A stretch of 64,000 bases of DNA. Source: Nemertoderma westbladi. Lineage: Eukaryota; Xenacoelomorpha; Nemertodermatida; Nemertodermatidae. Of this stretch, positions 12,601 through 26,640 are shown piece after piece (the stretch's first letter is position 1; every line of letters begins with the position of its first letter). Location of the stretch: contig JAUCBJ010007041.1 in assembly GCA_032718475.1 (NCBI GenBank), forward strand, positions 54,664 through 118,663, given 5' to 3'. Below the pieces are notes generated by a model. The model had not been told where the DNA came from and did no database searches. It saw only the letters and a list, made by a program, of their open reading frames with translations. The position numbers and the translations under genes were made by a program.

Positions 12601-15587
12601 AGTAAGGAATACTGCTTTTGAGAGCAATATGTTACCGGTAAGGAATATATACTGCTGTCGAGAGCAATACGTTACTGGTAAGGAATATATACTGCTGTCG
12701 AGAGCAATACGTTACCGGTAAGGAATACTGCTGTTGAGAGCAATACGTTACCGGTAAGGAATATATACTGCTGTCGAGAGCAATACGTTACTGGTAAGGA
12801 ATACTGCTGTCGAGAGCAATACGTTACCGGTAAGGAATATATACTGCTGTCGAGAGCAATATGTTACCGGTAAGGAATATATACTGCTGTCGAGAGCAAT
12901 ATGTTACCGGTAAGGAATGCTGCTGTTGAGAGCAATATGTTACCAGTAAGGAATATATACTGCTGTCAAGAGCAATACGTTACTGGTAAGGAATACAGCT
13001 GTCGAGAGCAATACGTTACCAGTAAGGAATACTGCTGTCGAGAGCAATATGTTACCAGTAAGGAATATATACTGCTGTCGAGAGCAATACGTTACTGGTA
13101 AGGAATACTGCTGTCGAGAGCAATACGTTACCGGTAAGGAATATATACTGCTGTCGAGAGCAATATGTTACCAGTAAGGAATATATACTGCTGTCGAGAG
13201 CAATGCGTTACCAGTAAGGAATACTGCTGTCGAGAGCAATATGTTACCGGTAAGGAATATATACTGCTGTCGAGAGCAATACGTTACTGGTAAGGAATAC
13301 TGCTGTCGAGAGCAATACGTTACCAGTAAGGAATATATACTGCTGTCGAGAGCAATGCGTTACCAGTAAGGAATACTGCTGTAGAGAGCAATACGTTACC
13401 AGTAAGGAATATATACTGCTGTCGAGAGCAATGCGTTACCAGTAAGGAATACTGCTGTCGAGAGCAATATGTTACCGGTAAGGAATATATACTGCTGTCG
13501 AGAGCAATATGTTACTGGTAAGGAATATATACTGCTGTCGAGAGCAATATGTTACCTGTAAGGAATATATACTGCTGTTGAGAGCAATACGTTACCGGTA
13601 AGGAATATATACTGCTGTCGAGAGCAATACGTTACTGGTAAGGAATACTGCTGTCGAGAGCAATACGTTACCGGTAAGGAATATATACTGCTGTCGAGAG
13701 CAATACGTTACCGGTAAGGAATACTGCTGTCGAGAGCAATATGTTACCGGTAAGGAATACTGCTGTCGAGAGCAATACGTTACCGGTAAGGAATATATAC
13801 TGCTGTCGAGAGCAATACGTTACTGGTAAGGAATACTGCTGTCGAGAGCAATACGTTACCGGTAAGGAATATATACTGCTGTCGAGAGCAATATGTTACC
13901 TGTAAGGAATATATACTGCTGTTGAGAGCAATACGTTACCGGTAAGGAATATATACTGCTGTCGAGAGCAATACGTTACTGGTAAGGAATACTGCTGTCG
14001 AGAGCAATACGTTACCGGTAAGGAATATATACTGCTGTCGAGAGCAATACGTTACCGGTAAGGAATACTGCTGTCGAGAGCAATATGTTACCGGTAAGGA
14101 ATACTGCTGTCGAGAGCAATATGTTACCGGTAAGGAATATATACTGCTGTCGAGAGCAATACGTTACCAGTAAGGAATACTGCTGTCGAGAGCAATACGT
14201 TACCGGTAAGGAATATATACTGCTGTCGAGAGCAATATGTTACCAGTAAGGAATATATACTGCTGTCGAGAGCAATACGTTACCAGTAAGGAATACTGCT
14301 GTCGAGAGCAATATGTTACCAGTAAGGAATATATACTGCTGTCGAGAGCAATACGTTACTGGTAAGGAATACTGCTGTCGAGAGCAATACGTTACCGGTA
14401 AGGAATATATACTGCTGTCGAGAGCAATATGTTACCGGTAAGGAATATATACTGCTGTCGAGAGCAATATGTTACCGGTAAGGAATGCTGCTGTTGAGAG
14501 CAATATGTTACCAGTAAGGAATATATACTGCTGTCAAGAGCAATACGTTACTGGTAAGGAATACTGCTGTCGAGAGCAATATGTTACCGGTAAGGAATAT
14601 ATACTGCTGTCGAGAGCAATACGTTACTGGTAAGGAATACTGCTGTCGAGAGCAATACGTTACCAGTAAGGAATATATACTGCTGTCGAGAGCAATACGT
14701 TACCGGTAAGGAATACTGCTGTTGAGAGCAATATGTTACCGGTAAGGAATATATACTGCTGTCGAGAGCAATACGTTACCGGTAAGGAATATATACTGCT
14801 GTTGAGAGCAATACGTTACCGGTAAGGAATACTGCTGTCGAGAGCAATGCGTTACCGGTAAGGAATACTGCTGTCGAGAGCAATACGTTACCGGTAAGGA
14901 ATATATACTGCTGTTGAGAGCAATACGTTACCGGTAAGGAATATATACTGCTGTTGAGAGCAATACGTTACTGGTAAGGAATATATACTGCTGTCGAGAG
15001 CAATATGTTACTGGTAAGGAATATATACTGCTGTTGAGAGCAATATGTTACCAGTAAGGAATAAATACTGCTGTCGAGAGCAATATGTTACCGGTAAGGA
15101 ATATATACTGCTGTAGAGAGCAATATGTTACCAGTAAGGAATATATACTGCTGTCGAGAGCAATATGTTACCAGTAAGGAATATATACTGCTGTCGAGAG
15201 CAATATGTTACCAGTAAGGAATACTGCTGTTGAGAGCAATATGTTACCGGTAAGGAATACTGCTGTCGAGAGCAATATGTTACCGGTAAGGAATATATAC
15301 TGCTGTCGAGAGCAATATGTTACCAGTAAGGAATATATACTGCTGTCGAGAGCAATATGTTACCGGTAAGGAATATATACTGCTGTCGAGAGCAATATGT
15401 TACCAGTAAGGAATATATACTGCTGTCGAGAGCAATATGTTACTGGTAAGGAATATATACTGCTGTTGAGAGCAATACGTTACCGGTAAGGAATACTGCT
15501 GTTGAGAGCAATATGTTACCAGTAAGGAATACTGCTGTTGAGAGCAATACGTTACCGGTAAGGAATATATACTGCTGTCGAGAGCAA

Positions 15588-16987
15588 TATGTTACCAGTA
15601 AGGAATATATACTGCTGTCGAGAGCAATATGTTACCAGTAAGGAATATATACTGCTGTCGAGAGCAATATGTTACCAGTAAGGAATATATACTGCTGTCG
15701 AGAGCAATATGTTACCAGTAAGGAATATATACTGCTGTCGAGAGCAATATGTTACCAGTAAGGAATATATACTGCTGTCGAGAGCAATATGTTACCAGTA
15801 AGGAATATATACTGCTGTCGAGAGCAATATGTTACCAGTAAGGAATATATACTGCTGTCGAGAGCAATATGTTACCAGTAAGGAATATATACTGCTGTCG
15901 AGAGCAATATGTTACCAGTAAGGAATATATACTGCTGTCGAGAGCAATATGTTACCAGTAAGGAATATATACTGCTGTCGAGAGCAATATGTTACCAGTA
16001 AGGAATATATACTGCTGTCGAGAGCAATATGTTACCAGTAAGGAATATATACTGCTGTCGAGAGCAATATGTTACCAGTAAGGAATATATACTGCTGTCG
16101 AGAGCAATATGTTACCAGTAAGGAATATATACTGCTGTCGAGAGCAATATGTTACCAGTAAGGAATATATACTGCTGTCGAGAGCAATATGTTACCAGTA
16201 AGGAATATATACTGCTGTCGAGAGCAATATGTTACCAGTAAGGAATATATACTGCTGTCGAGAGCAATATGTTACCAGTAAGGAATATATACTGCTGTCG
16301 AGAGCAATATGTTACCAGTAAGGAATATATACTGCTGTCGAGAGCAATATGTTACCAGTAAGGAATATATACTGCTGTCGAGAGCAATATGTTACCAGTA
16401 AGGAATATATACTGCTGTCGAGAGCAATATGTTACCAGTAAGGAATATATACTGCTGTCGAGAGCAATATGTTACCAGTAAGGAATATATACTGCTGTCG
16501 AGAGCAATATGTTACCAGTAAGGAATATATACTGCTGTCGAGAGCAATATGTTACCAGTAAGGAATATATACTGCTGTCGAGAGCAATATGTTACCAGTA
16601 AGGAATATATACTGCTGTCGAGAGCAATATGTTACCAGTAAGGAATATATACTGCTGTCGAGAGCAATATGTTACCAGTAAGGAATATATACTGCTGTCG
16701 AGAGCAATATGTTACCAGTAAGGAATATATACTGCTGTCGAGAGCAATATGTTACCAGTAAGGAATATATACTGCTGTCGAGAGCAATATGTTACCAGTA
16801 AGGAATATATACTGCTGTCGAGAGCAATATGTTACCAGTAAGGAATATATACTGCTGTCGAGAGCAATATGTTACCAGTAAGGAATATATACTGCTGTCG
16901 AGAGCAATATGTTACCAGTAAGGAATATATACTGCTGTCGAGAGCAATATGTTACCAGTAAGGAATATATACTGCTGTCGAGAGCAA
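15588..16987. repeat. 35 identical 40-bp units (1,400 bp)
   Basis: Every unit in this block is the same 40-bp form with TATGTTACCAGTAAGG, with no substitution or length change that I could find over 1,400 bp. Flanking units vary at several sites. It is the most homogeneous segment of the array. Confidence 0.95.
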
Positions 16988-19900
16988 TACGTTACTGGTA
17001 AGGAATATATACTGCTGTCGAGAACAATATGTTACCAGTAAGGAATATATACTGCTGTTGAGAGCAATATGTTACCGGTAAGGAATATATACTGCTGTCG
17101 AGAGCAATATGTTACCAGTAAGGAATATATACTGCTGTCGAGAGCAATATGTTACCAGTAAGGAATATATACTGCTGTCGAGAGCAATATGTTACCAGTA
17201 AGGAATATATACTGCTGTCGAGAGCAATATGTTACCAGTAAGGAATATATACTGCTGTCGAGAGCAATATGTTACCAGTAAGGAATATATACTGCTGTCG
17301 AGAGCAATATGTTACCAGTAAGGAATATATACTGCTGTCGAGAGCAATACGTTACTGGTAAGGAATATATACTGCTGTCGAGAACAATATGTTACCAGTA
17401 AGGAATATATACTGCTGTTGAGAGCAATATGTTACCGGTAAGGAATATATACTGCTGTCGAGAGCAATATGTTACCAGTAAGGAATATATACTGCTGTCG
17501 AGAGCAATATGTTACCAGTAAGGAATATATACTGCTGTCGAGAGCAATATGTTACCGGTAAGGAATATATACTGCTGTCGAGAACAATACGTTACTGGTA
17601 AGGAATATATACTGCTGTCGAGAACAATATGTTACCGGTAAGGAATATATACTGCTGTCGAGAGCAATATGTTACCAGTAAGGAATATATACTGCTGTCG
17701 AGAGCAATATGTTACCAGTAAGGAATATATACTGCTGTCGAGAGCAATACGTTACTGGTAAGGAATATATACTGCTGTCGAGAGCAATATGTTACCAGTA
17801 AGGAATATATACTGCTGTCGAGAGCAATACGTTACTGGTAAGGAATATATACTGCTGTCGAGAGCAATATGTTACCAGTAAGGAATACTGCTGTCGAGAG
17901 CAATATGTTACCAGTAAGGAATATATACTGCTGTCGAGAACAATACGTTACTGGTAAGGAATATATACTGCTGTCGAGAACAATATGTTACCGGTAAGGA
18001 ATATATACTGCTGTCGAGAGCAATATGTTACCGGTAAGGAATATATACTGCTGTCGAGAGCAATATGTTACCAGTAAGGAATATATACTGCTGTCGAGAG
18101 CAATATGTTACCAGTAAGGAATATATACTGCTGTCGAGAGCAATACGTTACTGGTAAGGAATATATACTGCTGTCGAGAACAATACGTTACCGGTAAGGA
18201 ATATATACTGCTGTCGAGAGCAATATGTTACCAGTAAGGAATATATACTGCTGTCGAGAGCAATATGTTACCAGTAAGGAATATATACTGCTGTCGAGAG
18301 CAATATGTTACCAGTAAGGAATATATACTGCTGTCGAGAGCAATATGTTACCAGTAAGGAATATATACTGCTGTCGAGAGCAATATGTTACCAGTAAGGA
18401 ATATATACTGCTGTCGAGAGCAATATGTTACCAGTAAGGAATATATACTGCTGTCGAGAGCAATACGTTACTGGTAAGGAATATATACTGCTGTCGAGAA
18501 CAATACGTTACCGGTAAGGAATATATACTGCTGTCGAGAGCAATATGTTACCAGTAAGGAATATATACTGCTGTCGAGAGCAATATGTTACTGGTAAGGA
18601 ATATATACTGCTGTCGAGAACAATATGTTACCGGTAAGGAATATATACTGCTGTCGAGAGCAATATGTTACCGGTAAGGAATATATACTGCTGTCGAGAG
18701 CAATATGTTACCGGTAAGGAATATATACTGCTGTCGAGAACAATATGTTACCAGTAAGGAATATATACTGCTGTCGAGAACAATATGTTACCAGTAAGGA
18801 ATATATACTGCTGTCGAGAACAATACGTTACTGGTAAGGAATATATACTGCTGTCGAGAACAATATGTTACCGGTAAGGAATATATACTGCTGTCGAGAA
18901 CAATATGTTACCGGTAAGGAATATATACTGCTGTCGAGAGCAATATGTTACCGGTAAGGAATACTGCTGTCGAGAGCAATATGTTACTGGTAAGGAATAT
19001 ATACTGCTGTCGAGAACAATATGTTACCGGTAAGGAATACTGCTGTCGAGAACAATACGTTACTGGTAAGGAATATATACTGCTGTCGAGAACAATACGT
19101 TACTGGTAAGGAATATATACTGCTGTCGAGAACAATATGTTACCGGTAAGGAATATATACTGCTGTCGAGAGCAATATGTTACCGGTAAGGAATACTGCT
19201 GTCGAGAGCAATATGTTACCAGTAAGGAATATATACTGCTGTCGAGAGCAATACGTTACTGGTAAGGAATATATACTGCTGTCGAGAACAATATGTTACC
19301 GGTAAGGAATATATACTGCTGTCGAGAACAATATGTTACCAGTAAGGAATATATACTGCTGTCGAGAGCAATATGTTACCAGTAAGGAATATATACTGCT
19401 GTCGAGAGCAATATGTTACCAGTAAGGAATATATACTGCTGTCGAGAACAATACGTTACTGGTAAGGAATATATACTGCTGTCGAGAACAATACGTTACT
19501 GGTAAGGAATATATACTGCTGTCGAGAACAATATGTTACCGGTAAGGAATATATACTGCTGTCGAGAGCAATATGTTACTGGTAAGGAATATATACTGCG
19601 GTCGAGAGCAATACGTTACCGGTAAGGAATATATACTGCTGTCGAGAGCAATATGTTACTGGTAAGGAATATATACTGCTGTAGAGAACAATATGTTACC
19701 AGTAAGGAATATATACTGCGGTCGAGAGCAATATGTTACTGGTAAGGAATATATACTGCTGTCGAGAGCAATACGTTACTGGTAAGGAATATATACTGCT
19801 GTCGAGAACAATATGTTACCGGTAAGGAATATATACTGCTGTCGAGAGCAATATGTTACCAGTAAGGAATATATACTGCTGTCGAGAACAATACGTTACT

Positions 19901-22620
19901 GGTAAGGAATATATACTGCTGTCGAGAGCAATACGTTACTGGTAAGGAATATATACTGCTGTCGAGAACAATATGTTACCGGTAAGGAATATATACTGCT
20001 GTCGAGAGCAATATGTTACCAGTAAGGAATATATACTGCTGTCGAGAACAATACGTTACTGGTAAGGAATATATACTGCTGTCGAGAACAATACGTTACT
20101 GGTAAGGAATATATACTGCTGTCGAGAACAATATGTTACCGGTAAGGAATATATACTGCTGTCGAGAGCAATATGTTACCAGTAAGGAATATATACTGCT
20201 GTCGAGAACAATACGTTACTGGTAAGGAATATATACTGCTGTCGAGAACAATGTGTTACCGGTAAGGAATATATACTGCTGTCGAGAACAATACGTTACC
20301 GGTAAGGAATATATACTGCTGTCGAGAACAATACGTTACTGGTAAGGAATATATACTGCTGTCGAGAACAATATGTTACCAGTAAGGAATATATACTGCT
20401 GTCGAGAACAATACGTTACCAGTAAGGAATACTGCTGTCGAGAGCAATATGTTACCGGTAAGGAATATATACTGCTGTCGAGAGCAATACGTTACCGGTA
20501 AGGAATACTGCTGTCGAGAGCAATATGTTACCAGTAAGGAATATATACTGCTGTCGAGAACAATACGTTACTGGTAAGGAATATATACTGCTGTCGAGAA
20601 CAATACGTTACTGGTAAGGAATATATACTGCTGTCGAGAGCAATACGTTACCGGTAAGGAATACTGCTGTCGAGAGCAATATGTTACCAGTAAGGAATAT
20701 ATACTGCTGTCGAGAGCAATACGTTACCGGTAAGGAATATATACTGCTGTCGAGAGCAATATGTTACCGGTAAGGAATATATACTGCTGTCGAGAGCAAT
20801 ACGTTACCGGTAAGGAATACTGCTGTCGAGAGCAATATGTTACCAGTAAGGAATATATACTGCTGTCGAGAACAATACGTTACTGGTAAGGAATATATAC
20901 TGCTGTCGAGAACAATACGTTACTGGTAAGGAATATATACTGCTGTCGAGAGCAATACGTTACCGGTAAGGAATACTGCTGTCGAGAGCAATATGTTACC
21001 AGTAAGGAATATATACTGCTGTCGAGAGCAATACGTTACCGGTAAGGAATATATACTGCTGTCGAGAGCAATATGTTACCGGTAAGGAATATATACTGCT
21101 GTCGAGAGCAATACGTTACCGGTAAGGAATACTGCTGTCGAGAGCAATATGTTACCAGTAAGGAATATATACTGCTGTCGAGAGCAATACGTTACCGGTA
21201 AGGAATATATACTGCTGTCGAGAGCAATATGTTACCGGTAAGGAATATATACTGCTGTCGAGAGCAATATGTTACTGGTAAGGAATATATACTGCTGTAG
21301 AGAACAATATGTTACCAGTAAGGAATATATACTGCTGTCGAGAGCAATACGTTACCGGTAAGGAATACTGCTGTCGAGAGCAATATGTTACCAGTAAGGA
21401 ATATATACTGCTGTCGAGAACAATACGTTACCGGTAAGGAATACTGCTGTTGAGAGCAATACGTTACCAGTAAGGAATATATACTGCTGTCGAGAACAAT
21501 ACGTTACTGGTAAGGAATATATACTGCTGTCGAGAACAATACGTTACTGGTAAGGAATATATACTGCTGTCGAGAGCAATACGTTACCGGTAAGGAATAC
21601 TGCTGTCGAGAGCAATATGTTACCAGTAAGGAATATATACTGCTGTCGAGAACAATACGTTACCGGTAAGGAATACTGCTGTTGAGAGCAATACGTTACC
21701 AGTAAGGAATATATACTGCTGTCGAGAACAATATGTTACCGGTAAGGAATCTATACTGCTGTCGAGAGCAATATGTTACCGGTAAGGAATATATACTGCT
21801 GTAGAGAACAATATGTTACCAGTAAGGAATATATACTGCTGTCGAGAGCAATACGTTACCGGTAAGGAATACTGCTGTCGAGAGCAATATGTTACCAGTA
21901 AGGAATATATACTGCTGTCGAGAACAATACGTTACTGGTAAGGAATATATACTGCTGTCGAGAACAATACGTTACTGGTAAGGAATATATACTGCTGTCG
22001 AGAGCAATACGTTACCGGTAAGGAATACTGCTGTCGAGAGCAATATGTTACCAGTAAGGAATATATACTGCTGTCGAGAACAATACGTTACCGGTAAGGA
22101 ATACTGCTGTTGAGAGCAATACGTTACCAGTAAGGAATATATACTGCTGTCGAGAACAATACGTTACTGGTAAGGAATATATACTGCTGTCGAGAACAAT
22201 ACGTTACTGGTAAGGAATATATACTGCTGTCGAGAGCAATACGTTACCGGTAAGGAATACTGCTGTCGAGAGCAATATGTTACCAGTAAGGAATATATAC
22301 TGCTGTCGAGAACAATATGTTACTGGTAAGGAATATATACTGCTGTCGAGAACAATACGTTACTGGTAAGGAATATATACTGCTGTCGAGAGCAATACGT
22401 TACTGGTAAGGAATATATACTGCTGTCGAGAGCAATATGTTACCGGTAAGGAATATATACTGCTGTAGAGAACAATATGTTACCAGTAAGGAATATATAC
22501 TGCTGTCGAGAGCAATACGTTACCAGTAAGGAATACTGCTGTCGAGAGCAATATGTTACCAGTAAGGAATATATACTGCTGTCGAGAGCAATATGTTACC
22601 AGTAAGGAATATATACTGCT

Positions 22621-23060
22621 GTCGAGAACAATACGTTACTGGTAAGGAATATATACTGCTGTCGAGAACAATACGTTACTGGTAAGGAATATATACTGCT
22701 GTCGAGAACAATACGTTACTGGTAAGGAATATATACTGCTGTCGAGAACAATACGTTACTGGTAAGGAATATATACTGCTGTCGAGAACAATACGTTACT
22801 GGTAAGGAATATATACTGCTGTCGAGAACAATACGTTACTGGTAAGGAATATATACTGCTGTCGAGAACAATACGTTACTGGTAAGGAATATATACTGCT
22901 GTCGAGAACAATACGTTACTGGTAAGGAATATATACTGCTGTCGAGAACAATACGTTACTGGTAAGGAATATATACTGCTGTCGAGAACAATACGTTACT
23001 GGTAAGGAATATATACTGCTGTCGAGAACAATACGTTACTGGTAAGGAATATATACTGCT
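22621..23060. repeat. 11 identical 40-bp units of the GAGAAC/CTGG type
   Basis: Eleven successive units carry the same pair of variants, GTCGAGAACAATACG and TTACTGGTAAGG. This is a second, smaller homogenised block that fixes a different variant from the block at 15,588. Confidence 0.9.
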
Positions 23061-23940
23061 GTTGAGAACAATACGTTACCAGTAAGGAATATATACTGCT
23101 GTCGAGAGCAATATGTTACCAGTAAGGAATATATACTGCGGTCGAGAGCAATATGTTACCAGTAAGGAATATATACTGCTGTCGAGAGCAATATGTTACC
23201 AGTAAGGAATATATACTGCTGTCGAGAGCAATACGTTACTGGTAAGGAATATATACTGCTGTCGAGAGCAATATGTTACCAGTAAGGAATATATACTGCT
23301 GTCGAGAGCAATATGTTACCAGTAAGGAATATATACTGCTGTCGAGAGCAATATGTTACCAGTAAGGAATATATACTGCTGTCGAGAGCAATACGTTACT
23401 GGTAAGGAATATATACTGCTGTCGAGAACAATACGTTACTGGTAAGGAATATATACTGCTGTCGAGAACAATACGTTACCGGTAAGGAATATATACTGCT
23501 GTCGAGAGCAATACGTTACTGGTAAGGAATATATACTGCTGTCGAGAGCAATATGTTACCAGTAAGGAATATATACTGCTGTCGAGAGCAATATGTTACC
23601 AGTAAGGAATATATACTGCTGTCGAGAGCAATACGTTACTGGTAAGGAATATATACTGCTGTCGAGAACAATACGTTACTGGTAAGGAATATATACTGCT
23701 GTCGAGAACAATACGTTACCGGTAAGGAATATATACTGCTGTCGAGAACAATACGTTACCGGTAAGGAATATATACTGCTGTCGAGAACAATACGTTACT
23801 GGTAAGGAATATATACTGCTGTCGAGAACAATACGTTACCAGTAAGGAATATATACTGCTGTCGAGAACAATATGTTACCAGTAAGGAATATATACTGCT
23901 GTCGAGAGCAATATGTTACCGGTAAGGAATATATACTGCT

Positions 23941-26640
23941 GTCGAGAGCAATATGTTACCAGTAAGGAATATATACTGCTGTCGAGAACAATACGTTACT
24001 GGTAAGGAATATATACTGCTGTCGAGAACAATACGTTACCAGTAAGGAATATATACTGCTGTCGAGAACAATACGTTACCAGTAAGGAATATATACTGCT
24101 GTCGAGAACAATACGTTACTGGTAAGGAATATATACTGCTGTCGAGAACAATACGTTACCAGTAAGGAATATATACTGCTGTCGAGAACAATACGTTACC
24201 AGTAAGGAATATATACTGCTGTCGAGAACAATACGTTACCAGTAAGGAATATATACTGCTGTCGAGAACAATACGTTACTGGTAAGGAATATATACTGCT
24301 GTCGAGAACAATACGTTACCAGTAAGGAATATATACTGCTGTCGAGAACAATACGTTACCAGTAAGGAATATATACTGCTGTCGAGAACAATATGTTACT
24401 GGTAAGGAATATATACTGCTGTCGAGAACAATACGTTACCAGTAAGGAATATATACTGCTGTCGAGAACAATATGTTACTGGTAAGGAATATATACTGCT
24501 GTCGAGAACAATACGTTACCAGTAAGGAATATATACTGCTGTAGAGAGCAATATGTTACCGGTAAGGAATATATACTGCTGTCGAGAACAATACGTTACC
24601 AGTAAGGAATATATACTGCTGTCGAGAACAATATGTTACCGGTAAGGAATATATACTGCTGTAGAGAGCAATATGTTACCGGTAAGGAATATATACTGCT
24701 GTCGAGAGCAATATGTTACCAGTAAGGAATATATACTGCTGTCGAGAACAATACGTTACTGGTAAGGAATATATACTGCTGTCGAGAACAATACGTTACC
24801 AGTAAGGAATATATACTGCTGTCGAGAACAATATGTTACCGGTAAGGAATATATACTGCTGTCGAGAACAATACGTTACCAGTAAGGAATATATACTGCT
24901 GTCGAGAACAATACGTTACTGGTAAGGAATATATACTGCTGTCGAGAACAATATGTTACTGGTAAGGAATATATACTGCTGTCGAGAACAATACGTTACC
25001 AGTAAGGAATATATACTGCTGTCGAGAACAATATGTTACTGGTAAGGAATATATACTGCTGTCGAGAACAATACGTTACCAGTAAGGAATATATACTGCT
25101 GTCGAGAGCAATATGTTACCGGTAAGGAATATATACTGCTGTCGAGAACAATACGTTACCAGTAAGGAATATATACTGCTGTCGAGAACAATATGTTACC
25201 GGTAAGGAATATATACTGCTGTAGAGAGCAATATGTTACCGGTAAGGAATATATACTGCTGTCGAGAGCAATATGTTACCAGTAAGGAATATATACTGCT
25301 GTCGAGAACAATACGTTACTGGTAAGGAATATATACTGCTGTCGAGAACAATACGTTACCAGTAAGGAATATATACTGCTGTCGAGAACAATATGTTACC
25401 GGTAAGGAATATATACTGCTGTCGAGAACAATACGTTACCAGTAAGGAATATATACTGCTGTCGAGAACAATACGTTACTGGTAAGGAATATATACTGCT
25501 GTCGAGAACAATACGTTACTGGTAAGGAATATATACTGCTGTCGAGAGCAATATGTTACCAGTAAGGAATATATACTGCTGTCGAGAACAATACGTTACT
25601 GGTAAGGAATATATACTGCTGTCGAGAACAATACGTTACTGGTAAGGAATATATACTGCTGTAGAGAGCAATATGTTACCGGTAAGGAATATATACTGCT
25701 GTCGAGAACAATACGTTACCAGTAAGGAATATATACTGCTGTCGAGAACAATACGTTACTGGTAAGGAATATATACTGCTGTCGAGAGCAATATGTTACC
25801 AGTAAGGAATATATACTGCTGTCGAGAACAATACGTTACTGGTAAGGAATATATACTGCTGTCGAGAACAATATGTTACCGGTAAGGAATATATACTGCT
25901 GTAGAGAGCAATATGTTACCGGTAAGGAATATATACTGCTGTCGAGAGCAATATGTTACCAGTAAGGAATATATACTGCTGTCGAGAACAATACGTTACT
26001 GGTAAGGAATATATACTGCTGTCGAGAACAATACGTTACCAGTAAGGAATATATACTGCTGTCGAGAACAATACGTTACCAGTAAGGAATATATACTGCT
26101 GTCGAGAACAATACGTTACTGGTAAGGAATATATACTGCTGTCGAGAACAATACGTTACCAGTAAGGAATATATACTGCTGTCGAGAACAATACGTTACC
26201 AGTAAGGAATATATACTGCTGTCGAGAACAATACGTTACCAGTAAGGAATATATACTGCTGTCGAGAACAATACGTTACTGGTAAGGAATATATACTGCT
26301 GTCGAGAACAATACGTTACCAGTAAGGAATATATACTGCTGTCGAGAACAATACGTTACCAGTAAGGAATATATACTGCTGTCGAGAACAATATGTTACT
26401 GGTAAGGAATATATACTGCTGTCGAGAACAATACGTTACCAGTAAGGAATATATACTGCTGTCGAGAACAATATGTTACCGGTAAGGAATATATACTGCT
26501 GTCGAGAACAATACGTTACCAGTAAGGAATATATACTGCTGTCGAGAACAATATGTTACCGGTAAGGAATATATACTGCTGTAGAGAGCAATATGTTACC
26601 GGTAAGGAATATATACTGCTGTCGAGAGCAATATGTTACC
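23941..26640. repeat. Nested higher-order repeats with 680-bp and 2,000-bp periods
   Basis: All units here are 40 bp. The variant order from about 23,941 to 24,460 recurs from about 25,941 to 26,460 (2,000 bp, 50 units). The marker GTAGAGAGCAATATG occurs at 24,661, 25,221, 25,901 and 26,581 with steps of 560, 680 and 680 bp (14 and 17 units). Confidence 0.75.
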
